A stretch of DNA of 36,380 bases, taken from Amanita rubescens. Taxonomy: Eukaryota; Basidiomycota; Agaricomycetes; Agaricales; Amanitaceae. The translations under genes were made by a program, and so were the position numbers. The notes below the pieces were generated by a model. That model worked only from the letters and a program-made list of their open reading frames with translations. It was not told where the DNA came from and made no database searches. The stretch lies in NCBI GenBank assembly GCA_015039365.1, contig WION01000534.1, positions 1 to 36,380 of the forward strand, given 5' to 3'. This document shows, piece after piece, positions 10,911 to 21,448 of the stretch (its first letter is position 1; every line of letters starts with the position of its first letter).

Positions 10911-11773
10911 TTGATCGTGAGCTGAGTAGTAATATCGGGCCTGATGTCAGAAGCAAAGGCTGACATGTACATGATGCTTGCCTCACGGCCGGTCATGCGG
11001 TGTTTAGTTATGAGGTACTGAGCAGTGCCGGAGAACTCCCTGTGGTATTTGGCTAGAGTAGTCTCAGAGGTAATGGTCTGGGATGAGTAGCGATCGGTGA
11101 TGGTACGCAATGCTGCAATGGTGTGGCGTCGATCAGGCTGTGCCTCGGGGTAGATCTCGCGGATCGCTTTCTTAAAGTCGTCCCAAGCTTTTGGTTCTGC
11201 TAGCGCATCCCTGGTGGCTGTCCAAGTTTCGGAGGATTTCTCGTCTGTGTAATAGATCGCCCATTTAACAAGCTCGGCATCTCCGGAGCGTTCTCAATCT
11301 TCGCAAGTCATCTCAATGTCCTCGAGGTAGCGTTCAAGACCGCTTGCGGCACCCTGAAATCGGGGTGCCTCTTTGCTGGTCTGGATAGGCATACGGGTCG
11401 GGGTAGCCATGTTGCTTTTGGTAGGAGGAGGTGAGGGAGAACGAGATGGTGTAGGCGGAGGTGGTGTAGGGGTAGGTGAGGTAGGACGGGATGCAGGACG
11501 AGGTGAGGCAGGACGCGGTGAGGCAGGACGGGTTGGCTCAGGGGTAAGCGGATCAGGTATCGGTGTCAAGGGCGAGAGCGGTGGCAAGTTTGGAAATAGA
11601 CTAAAAGCAGTGGGCACGTGCTGTGAATGAGCCGGTTGAAGTGATTTCGGAGTCGAGGTGCCAAGAAGTGAAGGAGACTGCGGTGCAAGGAGTGCGGATA
11701 GGTCTAGAAACGAGGAAAGGTCAGCAGGTGTTGGATCTCTGATCAGTAGGGGAAATGTTCCCAGAAGGTGCAA
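10694..11773 (-). pseudogene. Gypsy Gag
   Basis: The N-terminal third is Pro/Ser/Thr-rich with PASPRPASPRPAS repeats. The rest matches a retrotransposon Gag core: helical blocks around ELVKWAIYYT, KAWDDFKKAIREIYP and LAKYHREFSGTAQYL. No CCHC knuckle is visible. A TGA at 11296-11294 breaks the frame between CED and ERSG, where CGA (Arg) fits. There is no in-frame ATG before 11411, although the frame stays open upstream to a TAG near 12030. Either 11411 is the start, or the original start has been lost. Confidence 0.75.
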
Positions 11774-12037
11774 GTCTTCGTCGGTTGAGCTAGTAGAGAG
11801 ATCGGATGATGGAGGATCTGTCGGTGGGTCCGGCTGAGGCTGTTCAGGAGCAGGGGGCGGAGGCTGAGGAGTAGTCGGCTTCCGAGAAGACCAAGGAACG
11901 TGAGGTCGGCTGGATGGTCCTGGCTGAGGTTCAGCGGGCCTAGCTCGGTGTGGGCCTAACTGAGATGGAAACTTTTCCGATGCCTTCTGCGCTGCAGGAC
12001 GGTGAGGACGAATGGCTGGGGTGCAGACCTAAGAGCC
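11774..12037 (-). other. 5' leader of the Gypsy element
   Basis: This stretch lies between the primer-binding site and the recognisable Gag frame. It is Pro-coding in the Gag frame back to a TAG near 12030, but lacks an ATG. Part of it may be an untranslated leader. Confidence 0.45.
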
Positions 12038-12054
12038 CCTCGCGGTGGGCTCCA
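12038..12054 (-). other. probable primer-binding site
   Basis: Two bases inside the 5' LTR, the minus strand reads TGGAGCCCACCGCGAGG. It starts with the TGG expected to pair with a tRNA CCA end. I cannot assign the primer tRNA from memory. Confidence 0.55.
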
Positions 12055-12056
12055 GT

Positions 12057-12543
12057 TGAAACAATAAAGAGAAGGCCGACGTGGAACAGTGTTCGGCCAA
12101 AGGGGCTACGGAGGTCTGACCGAAGTGCTTAAGTGCGATAGAGTGCCGAGAGCGAAGGGGAAGGAATGGAACGGTGACCGAGTCACCGAGCGAGAAGGAG
12201 AACGGAAATCGGATACAAGGGAACGAGAAAGAGAGCGGAAGTGAGACCAGCTGTATATTTGATGTCCAACTACTACAGACAATGCCGTATATATACTACG
12301 AGGACATGAGGCTTACCTGCGATGAGCCTTCCTCCGAGTCCGTTGGTCCGTGCGCGTCTAGGTGCCCCGTTGCGTTCGAATATTGCTCAAGTTGCAGGAA
12401 TGGCCCTGTCGGAATGTGGCCGAAGGTCGTTGGCGCGAAGGTTTGACTTCGGAAGCTTCCGTGATGCGTGATGTGATGCCGAGAATCGGAATGCGGTGCG
12501 CTTCGGTGTTCAGTTCCAACGTAGCCGGAACCGGCTCGTTACA
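12057..12543 (-). repeat. Gypsy 5' LTR
   Basis: The 487-bp copy of the 3' LTR has intact TG...CA ends. It holds a TATATATA block (near 12287-12295) and an AATAAA-like word, read on the plus strand near the terminus. Its ten substitutions against the other LTR are all transitions. Confidence 0.95.
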
Positions 12544-12710
12544 CCGCCACTCAGCTTGAGGGCAAGTGTTTGCTAGGTATACAAGGCAGCTGGTTGCCAG
12601 TAGCACCACATGGTACTGTAGTGGCCATCATAAACTGTATAGTACCTAGGCATTGGTAATATATATATGTAGCCCCAGATCTATAGTCCTCACAACAGAC
12701 CCATTCTTGA
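12544..12710 (+). promoter_or_regulatory. upstream region with TATA box
   Basis: A TATATATATG run at 12659-12668 lies about 45 bases before the ATG of the next gene, a plausible core promoter for it. Confidence 0.4.
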
Positions 12711-13126
12711 ATGGCCTCAGGCACATCTCGCTCTGGCTGTAAACTTACACTGAGCTTCAAGCGCAAGGCAAACGACCTCAGTCAGAAATCTAGTAAAGCA
12801 GTTAGCAAGAAAGGCAAAAAGAGGGCAAGTGTAAGCTCACCAGGCTTATTGACACCGTTGGTGGCAGATCATATCCCCAATTCACCTATTGAAGATGATC
12901 ACACTCCCACTATGTCTTCTACATCCGTCCAGCTCACTCCTGATCAGCCAGATGTAATTGATCTTGAAGATACAACAAACAATACCGTCAATAAGCATGA
13001 AGATGAACAGGCTAAGCTAGGTTAGTCAGATTTATCCCTATTGATATATATTGGACTTATCACCATTATCGGTCTTGTAGAGCGCCTTCATCATGACTGG
13101 ACATTGCCTATTTATGCCTTCTATGC
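12711..13126 (+). pseudogene. 5' fragment of a probable DNA-transposase gene (hAT-like)
   Basis: Exon 1 (12711-13020) starts with ATG and encodes about 103 residues. It is basic at the N terminus (SFKRKANDL, KAVSKKGKKRAS) and acidic at the end. I infer a 60-nt intron at 13021-13080 (GTTAGT...TTGTAG). The second exon then reads LERLHHDWTLPIYAFY and stops at the boundary of a D-type TIR at 13127. A Trp-x(2)-Pro-Ile-Tyr-x-Phe block after an acidic stretch recalls the N-terminal region of basidiomycete hAT-type transposases, but this is from memory of the family and the catalytic part is absent. The gene is cut by the insertion. Confidence 0.4.
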
Positions 13127-13568
13127 AGTACTTTACACTCCCCCCCAGTATGATAAGAGTCCTATAGGAATCAGGGATTCCTATAGGATTCTGATAACAA
13201 TCTGATAAGATTTTGAAAAATGCTAAAAATGTTCCCAAAGTAGATATTTGCATTTGTTTATGTTTGTTTGCACAAAATAAACAATATGGGCATCATTGGA
13301 CAGCATTTTTTGAAGGTATGAGTTTGGAGGGGCTGTGGATGGTTGTTTGGTATTGTTTGGTGTTATTTATGCTTGCAATAAAATCTCAAAAATACTTTAA
13401 AAATGCAGAAAAATCATGTGATCTAGGGCATGTAGGGATTTGGGGACCAAATAAAGCCAAACTTGAGATATTTGCAAAATACTTTTTTCAGACAAGTCTG
13501 AATGTGATAGTCAGTGTAGTTTGGTCTGTTGTAGGAAGTTGAGGTTGCTGATGGTTCAATGGTAGCTA
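13127..13568 (+). mobile_element. D2, truncated copy of the D family
   Basis: It begins with AGTACTTTACACTCCCCCCC, identical to the left end of D1, followed by the same CCTATAGGA subterminal words. It keeps patchy similarity to D1 to about 13510 (GTTTATGTTTGTTT, TTTGCAAAATACTTTT). No right TIR is found; the M1 element begins at 13569. It interrupts the probable transposase gene to its left. Confidence 0.75.
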
Positions 13569-13879
13569 GTGTTTTAAAGTCTGGTCCGGTCTGGTCTTTT
13601 TGCCTTTTTTGGGTGTAACCTGTAACCTTAACCAGTTACAAATGCTCCCAGTTGCTTGTAACCTTAACTGGACCAATTGTAACTGGTTACAATCAGTTAA
13701 ATCGGTTAAAAGACTGGTTATGACCAGTTAAAACCTTAACCAGTTACATGACCAGTCTGGACTGGTCTAGACTGGTCATAGGACTGGTTGTACACTATAA
13801 AATCTCTGCAGAAAATGTGTGAAGGTATATGGGATGTGTTCTTACTGGAGCTATGAAATTAATCATCAAAAGAAATAGG

Positions 13880-14020
13880 AAAATACTCCACTGATCATGA
13901 CACTGCAATGGGCGGAGTATTTTCTATTTCCATCTTCAGATTATCCTACATGTCAATGTCCCAATCATCCAAAAAAATAGGAAAATACTCTGCCCATTGC
14001 AACACTGCAATGGGCGGAGT
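13880..14020 (-). repeat. hairpin repeat pair inside M1
   Basis: Two units 101 bp apart (the CTC words start at 13887 and 13988). The second is a near-perfect palindrome, with CTCTGCCCATTGCA facing TGCAATGGGCGGAG. The spacer between the units is the reverse complement of the spacer in the array at 34.47-34.82 kb. Confidence 0.8.
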
Positions 14021-14174
14021 CAGCCATAGAGAGCAGAATGATGCATTATCTACTGTAATTACACAAGTTAACAGTTAACAATAGTACAAAAATGAAAAAG
14101 GGTCAGAACAAAACAGTGGTGTGCTTGTAAAATCATCTCAGATTCCAACAGGAGTGGCTGTGTGGCTGCATCAC

Positions 14175-14222
14175 TCTCTTTGGTGCTCTCTTTGGCACTC
14201 TCTTTGGCACTCTCTTTGGCAC
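14175..14222. repeat. 12-bp tandem repeat, four copies
   Basis: Four head-to-tail copies of TCTCTTTGGCAC; the first copy has TGC at its end. Confidence 0.9.
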
Positions 14223-14277
14223 TCTTTCATTGGCCAACTCTTGGCCACTGATTCAATAACTGAGGGTTAGGAATAAT

Positions 14278-14465
14278 TGTGACATATGACATACTAGCCC
14301 ATCCTTAAAGTACATTCATAAGCTATGTTGGATTAATATGGAACCCCTATTTAAGCAAGGAATAAATGCTGAAGAATCAAACTAGCTCTAAACTTATTTT
14401 CACTGTATCTCACTCATTTCTCCACTATTTTCCTTGATCCCAGAGTCATTATAAAGCTGATAACA
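14278..14465 (+). repeat. possible small solo LTR
   Basis: The stretch starts TGTGAC and ends ATAACA. It contains a TATTTAAG promoter-like word followed by AATAAA about 15 bases later. Its size (188 bp) would suit a TRIM-type LTR. No second copy is in the window, so this rests on ends and promoter words alone. Confidence 0.25.
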
Positions 14466-14683
14466 TCTAGTACACCAATCATGTTACTAAGTGCAGAACA
14501 ATTGCCAAAGACCAGTTATAACCGGTTATAACTGGTCTTTTTCGGTCTTTTGAAATGGTTGTAACCTGTAACCGGTCTAACACAGAATTGGCTTAACCAG
14601 GGACCGGTTATTGGTCTTTTCCAGTTACAGTCCGGTTACATACTGGTTATCTTCAGTCTTTGTAACCGAACTTTGAAACACTA

Positions 14684-15399
14684 CCTAGGGCTTTAGGGGG
14701 ATCTCCTGACACCCAGGGATAAGGGTATTACCTATGTTTCTCGACGCTGGCATGGCAACGTCGGCCCCCACAGAGTTATACTTGCCCTCTGTGATGTGAC
14801 TGGGGTATTCATGCACGATATAACATCATAAGCCCTAGAGGCTTTATAATACAATATGGCTCGTATATAGAAACTTCTAGTATAAAGGACGTGCTGACAC
14901 CTCATTGTGGGTGGTACACGCAGTCTATTAAGGATGCGCCCTTAGGGACTCCTTTAGTCGGAATGATCGTTAGGATCATTCTAAGTTTGGGCTCTATGGT
15001 GATCCCATAATCCCATTTAGAAGTTTCATATTGATTACGGTCGTGCTTACATAATGGTCTGGGGGGTTTATGGACCAGACATTATTCTATTTACAATCGC
15101 AACGGGTCCGTGGTTCGCCCAAGAGAGCTTGAGCCAGCGATTGATTTTGCATGTCATTTACAGCATTCAGGGATAATCCGAGCTTTCAAGACCGAGTGGA
15201 CCTGTGGACCTGAGCTTTATCTAAGCTTGGCTTGTAACTAAGTTACTCAGGGTCGGTTGGTTTAACCGAATATGGACTGTACTCGTAACCGAGGAACTCT
15301 ATATAGTCTGACATTCTAGTCTATGGCACCCTGGTAACTTAATAAAGACGAATTAGACTTTTAGCTTTAATTAAGCTTTAAGCTCATTAATTCTCTTTT
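14684..15399 (+). other. unassigned region before the Copia coding part
   Basis: No gene is recognised and no similarity to the Copia 3' LTR is visible. Near the right side there is a CTATATAG word (around 15300), then a possible donor (GGTAAC near 15330), an AATAAA and a pyrimidine-rich acceptor-like stretch ending TTTTAG (15397). It may be a promoter with a leader intron, but the ends of any LTR cannot be set. Confidence 0.35.
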
Positions 15400-15942
15400 A
15401 GGAAAGAAAACTGGATTCCGAAACTAGTACTCCGTTACCAGTTTACGAAGCCGAAGGAGAATCATTTCCCCTGCCGGAGATTACCTCCTTCTTACGACGC
15501 TCCAATCCCACCGTTTCCCTTAACCTTAGGGAACCGGACTTTTATTGATACACCGGCACCAATCCATCTTCGTCCTATCTAGGACGATAGTTCGTGTTGT
15601 CAACCTGATACCAGATTCGGTGTCACAACTCGTGGACCTGTCACAGTTCACGATCGAAGAGATCACTTCCTAGCCGCGCGACAGAAACGGTCGCACCTTG
15701 CAAGACGAAATAATACATCGTCGTGACAAGCAGCTATCGAAGAAGGTGTTACACCCACCTTAGATCTTTGGATTCCACCCAGGGGCACTTCAGTAGCCCA
15801 ACACATAGCAAATAGGCGTACACGCCGTAATCTCGAAAGAGATAACCAAGAGGTCGAAAACCTCGAAAATCAAAGAAACTTCCGTTTCTTTTGGCGTCTT
15901 CTAACCGCCTATATCATATCATCATCCGCCTTCCTCGTCTAA
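15400..15942 (+). pseudogene. reading frame directly before Copia gag, with a predicted membrane helix
   Basis: A coding-like stretch ends two bases before the gag ATG. The first part (to about 15540) reads PLPEITSFLRRSNPTVSLNL. After a frame change, a 119-codon frame (15583-15942) follows. It is basic and helical (RRTRRNLERDN, EVENLENQ) and ends in a hydrophobic segment (FFWRLLTAYIISSSAFLV), then TAA. One in-frame TGA (15724-15726) sits where CGA would give Arg. I do not recognise the product. It may be a 5' accessory ORF of the Copia element or a leftover of the host element. Confidence 0.35.
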
Positions 15943-15943
15943 T

Positions 15944-17480
15944 ATGTCTAACGACTTGACGATTCCTAGTTCCATTCCCGTTTTGAATGGAACAATTACA
16001 AAGAATGGGAACGCATGATGCGTTTCCTATTACAAACAAAGGGACTATTCAGTACCTTAAGATGATTATGTTCATCCCCGCGGATTACTCCGCTACAACA
16101 ATTCTTCATCGATACAGGTTTTGCGCAGCATAACACACCCGGTAGCAGCAGTTGCGCACTGACACATGCAGCAATACCTGCAATCCCAGCGTTGAGTGAA
16201 CCGGCTATCACCCAACAAATGATTGATGCAAAGGCCGTCAAAAAGGCTTTGAGATTGGGTCGTCGAGGATGATCGCATCCTCGGATCCATAAATATGAAA
16301 TGTTCTGCTACATACAGCAGATCAATTCAGAAGTAAATGCCGCCAGAGTTTATGGCGGAATTTAGCAAATCAATACGGTGACAACGTCTGCCGGTATATA
16401 ATGACTTCCAATTAGCCGTTACTTGGAAGTTTCAAGATAAAAAGGATCCCACACAATCCTTAAACGACCTCCTCGCCATAATAAACCGCTTATCATCTAG
16501 CGGAATCATTGCCTGAAAATGTACAGGCAATGATTGTACTTTCAGCCCCCGTCATTGGGACAATTTTGCCGCTGTGGTTCTAGCCACAACAGAACCATCG
16601 GATCTTACGATCCAAGGGATACTTCCCTTAATCAGAATGAGTGGCGCCGAAGGCACCCTGAATCTGCCGCGACGGCTAATACGTCGCAACAACAGCAGCA
16701 ACCATGGCAACAAGTACGTGGTCGAGGACGTGGACGTGGGGTGAGGCCTTATTCTAGGCCTCCACAAGGCGCTCAGACACCGGCTCCTACTGCTCCTCCG
16801 GCAAATCAAAATTGGCCGGGTAAAGTTGAGGGCCAAACACGTGGTCCTAACTGGGAGAGGAACCGAGAACGCCGAAAGGCAGATGCAGCGAGAAGAAGGC
16901 TGCCAAAGCCGCAGAACATACTATGGTTCTGCACATACCGTCCCGTATTGGGCCTTATGACATCACTGAGCCAGTTGCCGGCTCAGCAAAGGCAAAGAAA
17001 AGGAGAACTGGACTTTGAGTCCTATAAATCGAACCGAGGAATGGGGATATCGTCAGACGATATCGACTATAAAAATATGGATATAGATCAGGAAGCTGAA
17101 CTATATGACGATTATTACTATGAAGATAACGGCGAACAATGGTATGAAACCATTAAGAAGCTGGAAATGGCTAACTTTCTCTTTATAGAGGCAGCAATGA
17201 AAATGGTGTTCCCTAAATTGGGACATCATCGTCGTACTATAAATTCCTTCTTTGAACAATCTGTACTATATGATAGTATAAATTATAAAGAAAATTTAGA
17301 CGAAAACTGCCTCGTAAGAGATAAGTCGTGTGACACTGCCATTTATAATGCAAATATGATCGAACGATCATATAATATTGGTAACATGTTTAAGAAACCT
17401 TTTACATGTTTAGCGGTCAATAAAAGAAAATTTAAGGATAAAGTACATCCGACATGTCCCTGTCCGGAATGTGTTGAGAA
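15944..17480 (+). pseudogene. Copia Gag
   Basis: The ATG at 15944 starts MSNDLTIPSSIPVLNG. One base later the frame must shift to read NYKEWERMMRFLLQTKGL, the usual opening of Copia Gag. An in-frame TGA follows soon after. The middle (16240-16560) is identifiable as QLAVTWKFQDKKDPTQSLN and ENVQAMIVLSAP, again in shifted frames. From 16534 a long open frame has a Gln-rich run, an RGRGRG block and basic residues (WERNRERRKADAARRR), typical for the nucleic-acid-binding C terminus. A clear CCHC knuckle is not visible. Confidence 0.7.
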
Positions 17481-17690
17481 CGTACTGGAGATACACTATG
17501 GATGTGTGACTCCGGTGCATCCGATCACTTTACCTTTAGTAGGAAAGACTTCTCTGAATACAGAGAATTTCCTGCAAACGAAAACCACAGTGTTAAAACT
17601 GCTAATGGTTTAGACCGTCTTGAGGGACTTGGCACAGTTATTCTTGAACACAAGTTATCCACAGGGAAACAACACTCGTAAAGCTCTTCC
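17481..17690 (+). pseudogene. Copia protease
   Basis: In the frame one base off the long upstream ORF the sequence reads WMCDSGASDHFT, the Copia retropepsin signature. The catalytic Asp is encoded at 17508-17510. It is followed by FSRKDFSEYREF and NGLDRLEGLGTV, the conserved downstream blocks. The frame does not connect to Gag without a shift. Confidence 0.8.
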
Positions 17691-17701
17691 CTGTCCTATA
17701 T

Positions 17702-19040
17702 ATGCCACGGGCAACTGCACGCTTGATTTCAAACGGCAGATTGATCCGACAAGGATTAACTTGTAAACAAGATGAAAAGATGGTAGTCTTTTCCTTTACA
17801 GACTCGGGTAGAACGTGTATCGAAGGACATTATCTTATGCCCGATGATACATTAGTTTACGCTCGAGGTAGGATTATTATAATGAATCCTACACTGGTTT
17901 CCGGTCCTGGCTTAGCCAACAGGAATTCTAAATTAATTCTTGGAAGACCGACAAAGAAACCAAACGCAGAGTCTATAGAAAAACTATTAGACTACGAGAC
18001 CTGGCATAAACGTTTTGGTCATCCATCTAACGAAGTCTTTCGAAGATACCGTTAAATGTCAATGGATGGAAAGAAGTTACACTTCCAGAAGGAAAACTAC
18101 GTTGTGAAGGTTGTCTAAAAGGCAAAATGAAGGCAAAACCTTATAAACTGTCTTCGAAGAGAGCTACTCGTCCCTTCGAGTTACTCCATATGGATCTTAT
18201 GACCGTACCGGCCATATCTTACCACAAATACAAATATATTGGTGTTATCGTTGACGATTTCACCTCGTATACGTGGATTGGTTTATTAAAAACCAAAGAT
18301 CAAACTCTAGAATATTTTACCGGATGGTATAATGAGTTTGTAGATCCTAAACAACCTATTTCTCACCTCCGTTCTGATCGAGGGGGGGAATTTGTAAATA
18401 AAGCCTTTGAAGAATTCCTTAAATCCAAAGGAATTAAACATCAACAGACAGCTCCTTACACCCCACAACAAAATGGTCGCGTTGAACGCATGAATCAGAC
18501 TTTGTCAGACAAAGCTGAGGCTATGCGATTAGACGCAGGATGTCCGAAATCTTGGTGGGAGTTCTCATTCAGAACGGCTGTGCATGTGTACAACCGCACT
18601 CCCCTAAAACGGACTAAATGGAAGACCCCTCTGGAAAATCTTCTTAAAAAAAACCAGACGTATCATACTTTCGAGTATTTGGATGTGAAGCCTGGGTATT
18701 TATCCCTGATCAACGGAGACCGGATAAGCTGTCCGAGAAATCCGTTTTATGCACTTTTGTAGGATATGAATCAGGAACCAAAGGCTATAGGTTCATGACG
18801 TCGACAAACACACTGGTCATATCCTCCCAGGCTACATTCTTTGAAAACAGGTTTCCGCGCAAAGGAAAGACTGCAGATATAATTACTGAAGATCTTGGTC
18901 CGATCTGGGAGGCGATTCCTCAAGAGGAACCTAACCGCCCTCCACAAAATTTGGATTTAGATAACTTACTCCCAGAGAACCGTAGACGTTCTCCGAGCGT
19001 AGACGCTCACCAGTTTGGATCGAAGGGGTGCATCTCCTGA
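17702..19040 (+). pseudogene. Copia integrase
   Basis: The pre-integrase zinc domain reads TWHKRFGHPSNEV, then (after a frame change near 18050) CEGCLKGK, giving His, His, Cys, Cys. The catalytic core follows at 18127 onward: D in LLHMDLMTV, D in LRSDRGGEF and E in NGRVERMNQ. The conserved TPYTPQQNG-like block is present as TAPYTPQQNG. A frame change at the eight-A run (18646-18653) shifts the rest, which resumes as FRVFGCEAWVFIPDQ and FVGYESGTKGYR in the frame of 18795. The acidic region after it leads into the linker. Confidence 0.9.
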
Positions 19041-19948
19041 TGACAGCAGTCAGACCCTTCTGATGATTCAAACGATGATGATGACGGTGATGAATTTGCC
19101 GATCGTCGAAGAGATTTTTTGGATGATAATATCCGAAGGCAAAGGAAGAAAGAGAACAAGAAAGACGTGACAATTATCGTAGACAACGCGATGATTGGAA
19201 AAAGGGTCAAGGAATTGATAAACATCTCGTTTACGAGATCAATTCAAACGTCAAATGAGTGATATGTTTAAGAAACGTAAAACTCCTGAACCCTTTAGAC
19301 GTCCTCTCCACAAATAAAGAGGAGACTCCTGTTCCTTCTAGGCCTATAACACCGATACCATATGTATCTAGGCCACCTTCGCCTCGTAGTCCTATGGATG
19401 AAGATAATCCCTTCTCTTTGAATCAAAGAGATCGTGATGAAATAGAAAACCCATTTATGACGGATCGAGAATTTGATCAATTTGAACAACGTCAAAGAGA
19501 TCGTTTTAGAGAATTTGCTCAGAGACCTAGACCTCCTCCACCGATCATATCTGATCCTGGTCCACCCTCTGTACAAATAGGTCCTCGCCGTTCTGGTCGT
19601 TTTCCAGTTCCAAGGGTACAAAGAGACAACGCGTATGGAGATAAAACTCCTGCACAGATAGAAGCGGAAATTCAGCAAAAGCGAGATGCTTTACGAGAGC
19701 AGTTAAAAGATAAAACTCCGAGTTCTTCGACTCAGGATCCACCGTCAGCAGACAGGAACCCTGATAGAATGAATGAATCTGCTCTCTACTTAAAGAAATC
19801 TTGCTTTAAAGTCTGAATTAAAATCTGCAGAACATGATCATTTAACCCGAATGATTAATGAATCTGGAAATGAATTCCTTCATTTCCTTCTAAAAGCGGC
19901 TGTCCCCCTTGTGATAATATTCCATATGACTATAGAGATATATCTAAA
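19041..19948 (+). pseudogene. Copia linker between integrase and RT
   Basis: This is a low-complexity, charged and Pro-rich linker with repeated frame changes. The best-preserved part (19259-19816) contains RRSGRFPVPRV followed by NAYGDKTPAQIE, a block often seen just before RT in fungal Copia elements. No enzyme domain is expected here. Confidence 0.65.
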
Positions 19949-20867
19949 ATGCGCTCCAGTAATCCTCAATTGTATAAACAATGGAAGATTGCAATGGATG
20001 ACGAATTTAAATCTCTTCAATCTAGAGATATTTGGGAGTTAGTTGATCTTCCAAAAGGACGAAACCTAATCAGATGTCGTTGGGTTTTCGACTTAAAAAC
20101 CGATGGACGCAAAAAAGCTCGCGTCGTAGCTAAAGGTTTTAGTCAACGTCCCGGATTAGATTACGACGAAACATTCTCGCCTGTAGCGAGATATGAAACA
20201 ATCCGAATACTTCTGGCCACATCAGTGCTTGAAAACTGGGATATACAAGCCCTAGATGTAAAAACTGCCTTCTTATATGGCGATCTTGATGAAGATATTT
20301 ACATGGCCCAGCCAGAAGGTTTCGTTGTAAAAGGACAAGAATCTAAAGTATATAGGCTGAGGAAAGCCATATATGGATTGAAACAGGCATCATATGCCTG
20401 GAATAAACAAGCTGATAAATCGTTGAAATCTTACATTTGAACGATGCTTGTCTGATTCTGGCGTTTACGTTCGTAAAGGCAAGAATACTATCACGATATG
20501 CATATTGTATGTCGATGATATACTCTTTATGGGAAATGATTCCACCATCATCCATTAAAAAGAAATTTATGGAGATGTGGGAATGTCGTGATCTTGGAAA
20601 GATCAAAGAGTATTTACGAATCCAAGTCAATTACAACCGTGATTTAGGATTCTTAGTCATAGATCAAGGTCCTTATGCCTTGAAGGTTGTTAAGCGATTT
20701 GGACTTGAAGATTGCAAGTCTGTACGCACACCGTTACCTGCTGGGTATGCTCCTATAAAGAATGAAGGAGAATGCACACCACAGGAACGTTCTTATTATC
20801 AACAGATAATAGGATCCCTTCTATATCTCGCCTTAGGAACTAGGCCTGATATAATTATGCAGTAATT
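19949..20867 (+). pseudogene. Copia reverse transcriptase
   Basis: The conserved Copia RT blocks follow in order: WKIAMDDEFKSL, RCRWVFDLKTDG, KARVVAKGFSQRPG, DYDETFSPVARYETIR, DVKTAFLYGDLDEDIYM and RLRKAIYGLKQ. The catalytic YVDD is encoded near 20506-20517, in the frame one base from the first half. A shift near 20425 is needed to reach it and another near 20555 to return. The block RSYYQQIIGSLLYLALGTRPD closes the domain, and a one-base loss just before 20868 shifts it into RNase H. Confidence 0.92.
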
Positions 20868-21448
20868 TTGATGTCCCAATTTTCATCAAACCCGTCCCAA
20901 GAACATATTCAAAAAGCCTTGTATATAGTCAAATACATTGCTCATACCTTAAACGTCAAAATCGTTTATAGCGCCAAAGGCAATAATAAATTTAGAGCCT
21001 ACGCTGACGCTGACTGGGCCGCTGATCGTAATACACGACGATCTATAAACGGTTATGTCTTAATGTTAGCTGGTGGTGCGGTAGCTTGGACGAGTAGAAA
21101 ACAAAAGACTGTAGCTCTGTCTTCGACTGAAGCAGAATACATATCTTTATCAGATGCTGCAAGACAAATTGCATGGGTTGAAAATCTATTTTACGAAATA
21201 GGTGCACCCATTAAAAGCATCTTACTTAGCGTAGATAACCAAGGCGCTATATTTTGGGCACAAAATCCTGCACAAGAACATCGTTCCAAAACATATGATA
21301 TTCGCTATCATTTCGTTCGCGAGTTGATCGAGACTAAAAAGGTAGTCCTCGAATATATACCAACAAACGAGCAAATGCGGATCTCATGACTAAGAATTTA
21401 TCCTTTGAAAAGGTCAAATTCTTTAGAGAACGATTGGGACTTTCTTAG
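20868..21448 (+). pseudogene. Copia RNase H
   Basis: Typical RNase H of Copia elements: ADADWAADRNTRRS (first catalytic Asp residues), WTSRKQKTVALSSTEAEY (Glu) and LLSVDNQGAIFWA (Asp), then KTYDIRYHFVRE. A one-base shift near 21380 is required to read LMTKNLSFEKVKFFRERLGL up to the TAG at 21446-21448. Confidence 0.92.

Larger units (their letters stand above)
2020..12543 (-). mobile_element. Ty3/Gypsy LTR retrotransposon, degraded
   Basis: The element has two LTRs of 486 and 487 bp that begin TG and end CA on the minus strand. Its gene order, read leftwards, is Gag, protease, reverse transcriptase, RNase H, integrase, which is the Ty3/Gypsy order. I see no chromodomain after the integrase. 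Between pol and the 3' LTR lies an extra gene in antisense. The LTRs differ by 10 transitions and one single-base indel, about 98 percent identity. A 2.48-kb DNA element is inserted at the RT/RNase H boundary. The five bases outside the two LTRs (cccat and ccgcc) do not match, so no target-site duplication is visible. In-frame TGA stops and two frameshifts make it non-autonomous now. Confidence 0.95.
13569..14681. mobile_element. M1, TA-flanked TIR element
   Basis: The left end reads GTGTTTTAAAGTCTGG and the right end, read inward, reads GTGTTTCAAAGTTCGG. Both are preceded by TA, the expected TA target duplication. The outer 200-250 bases on each side consist of palindromic words such as AACCGGTTATAACTGG. 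The middle holds two hairpin repeats, a 12-bp tandem repeat and a possible small LTR. No transposase is encoded. TIR plus TA duplication suits Tc1/mariner-type non-autonomous elements; the superfamily is inferred. Confidence 0.75.

Noticed and set aside
14705..14730. Sequence around CAGGGATAAGGGTATTACC looks like the recognition site of a known intron homing endonuclease
   Set aside because: Only part of the bases match, with a gap, and no endonuclease gene or intron is nearby. Chance similarity.
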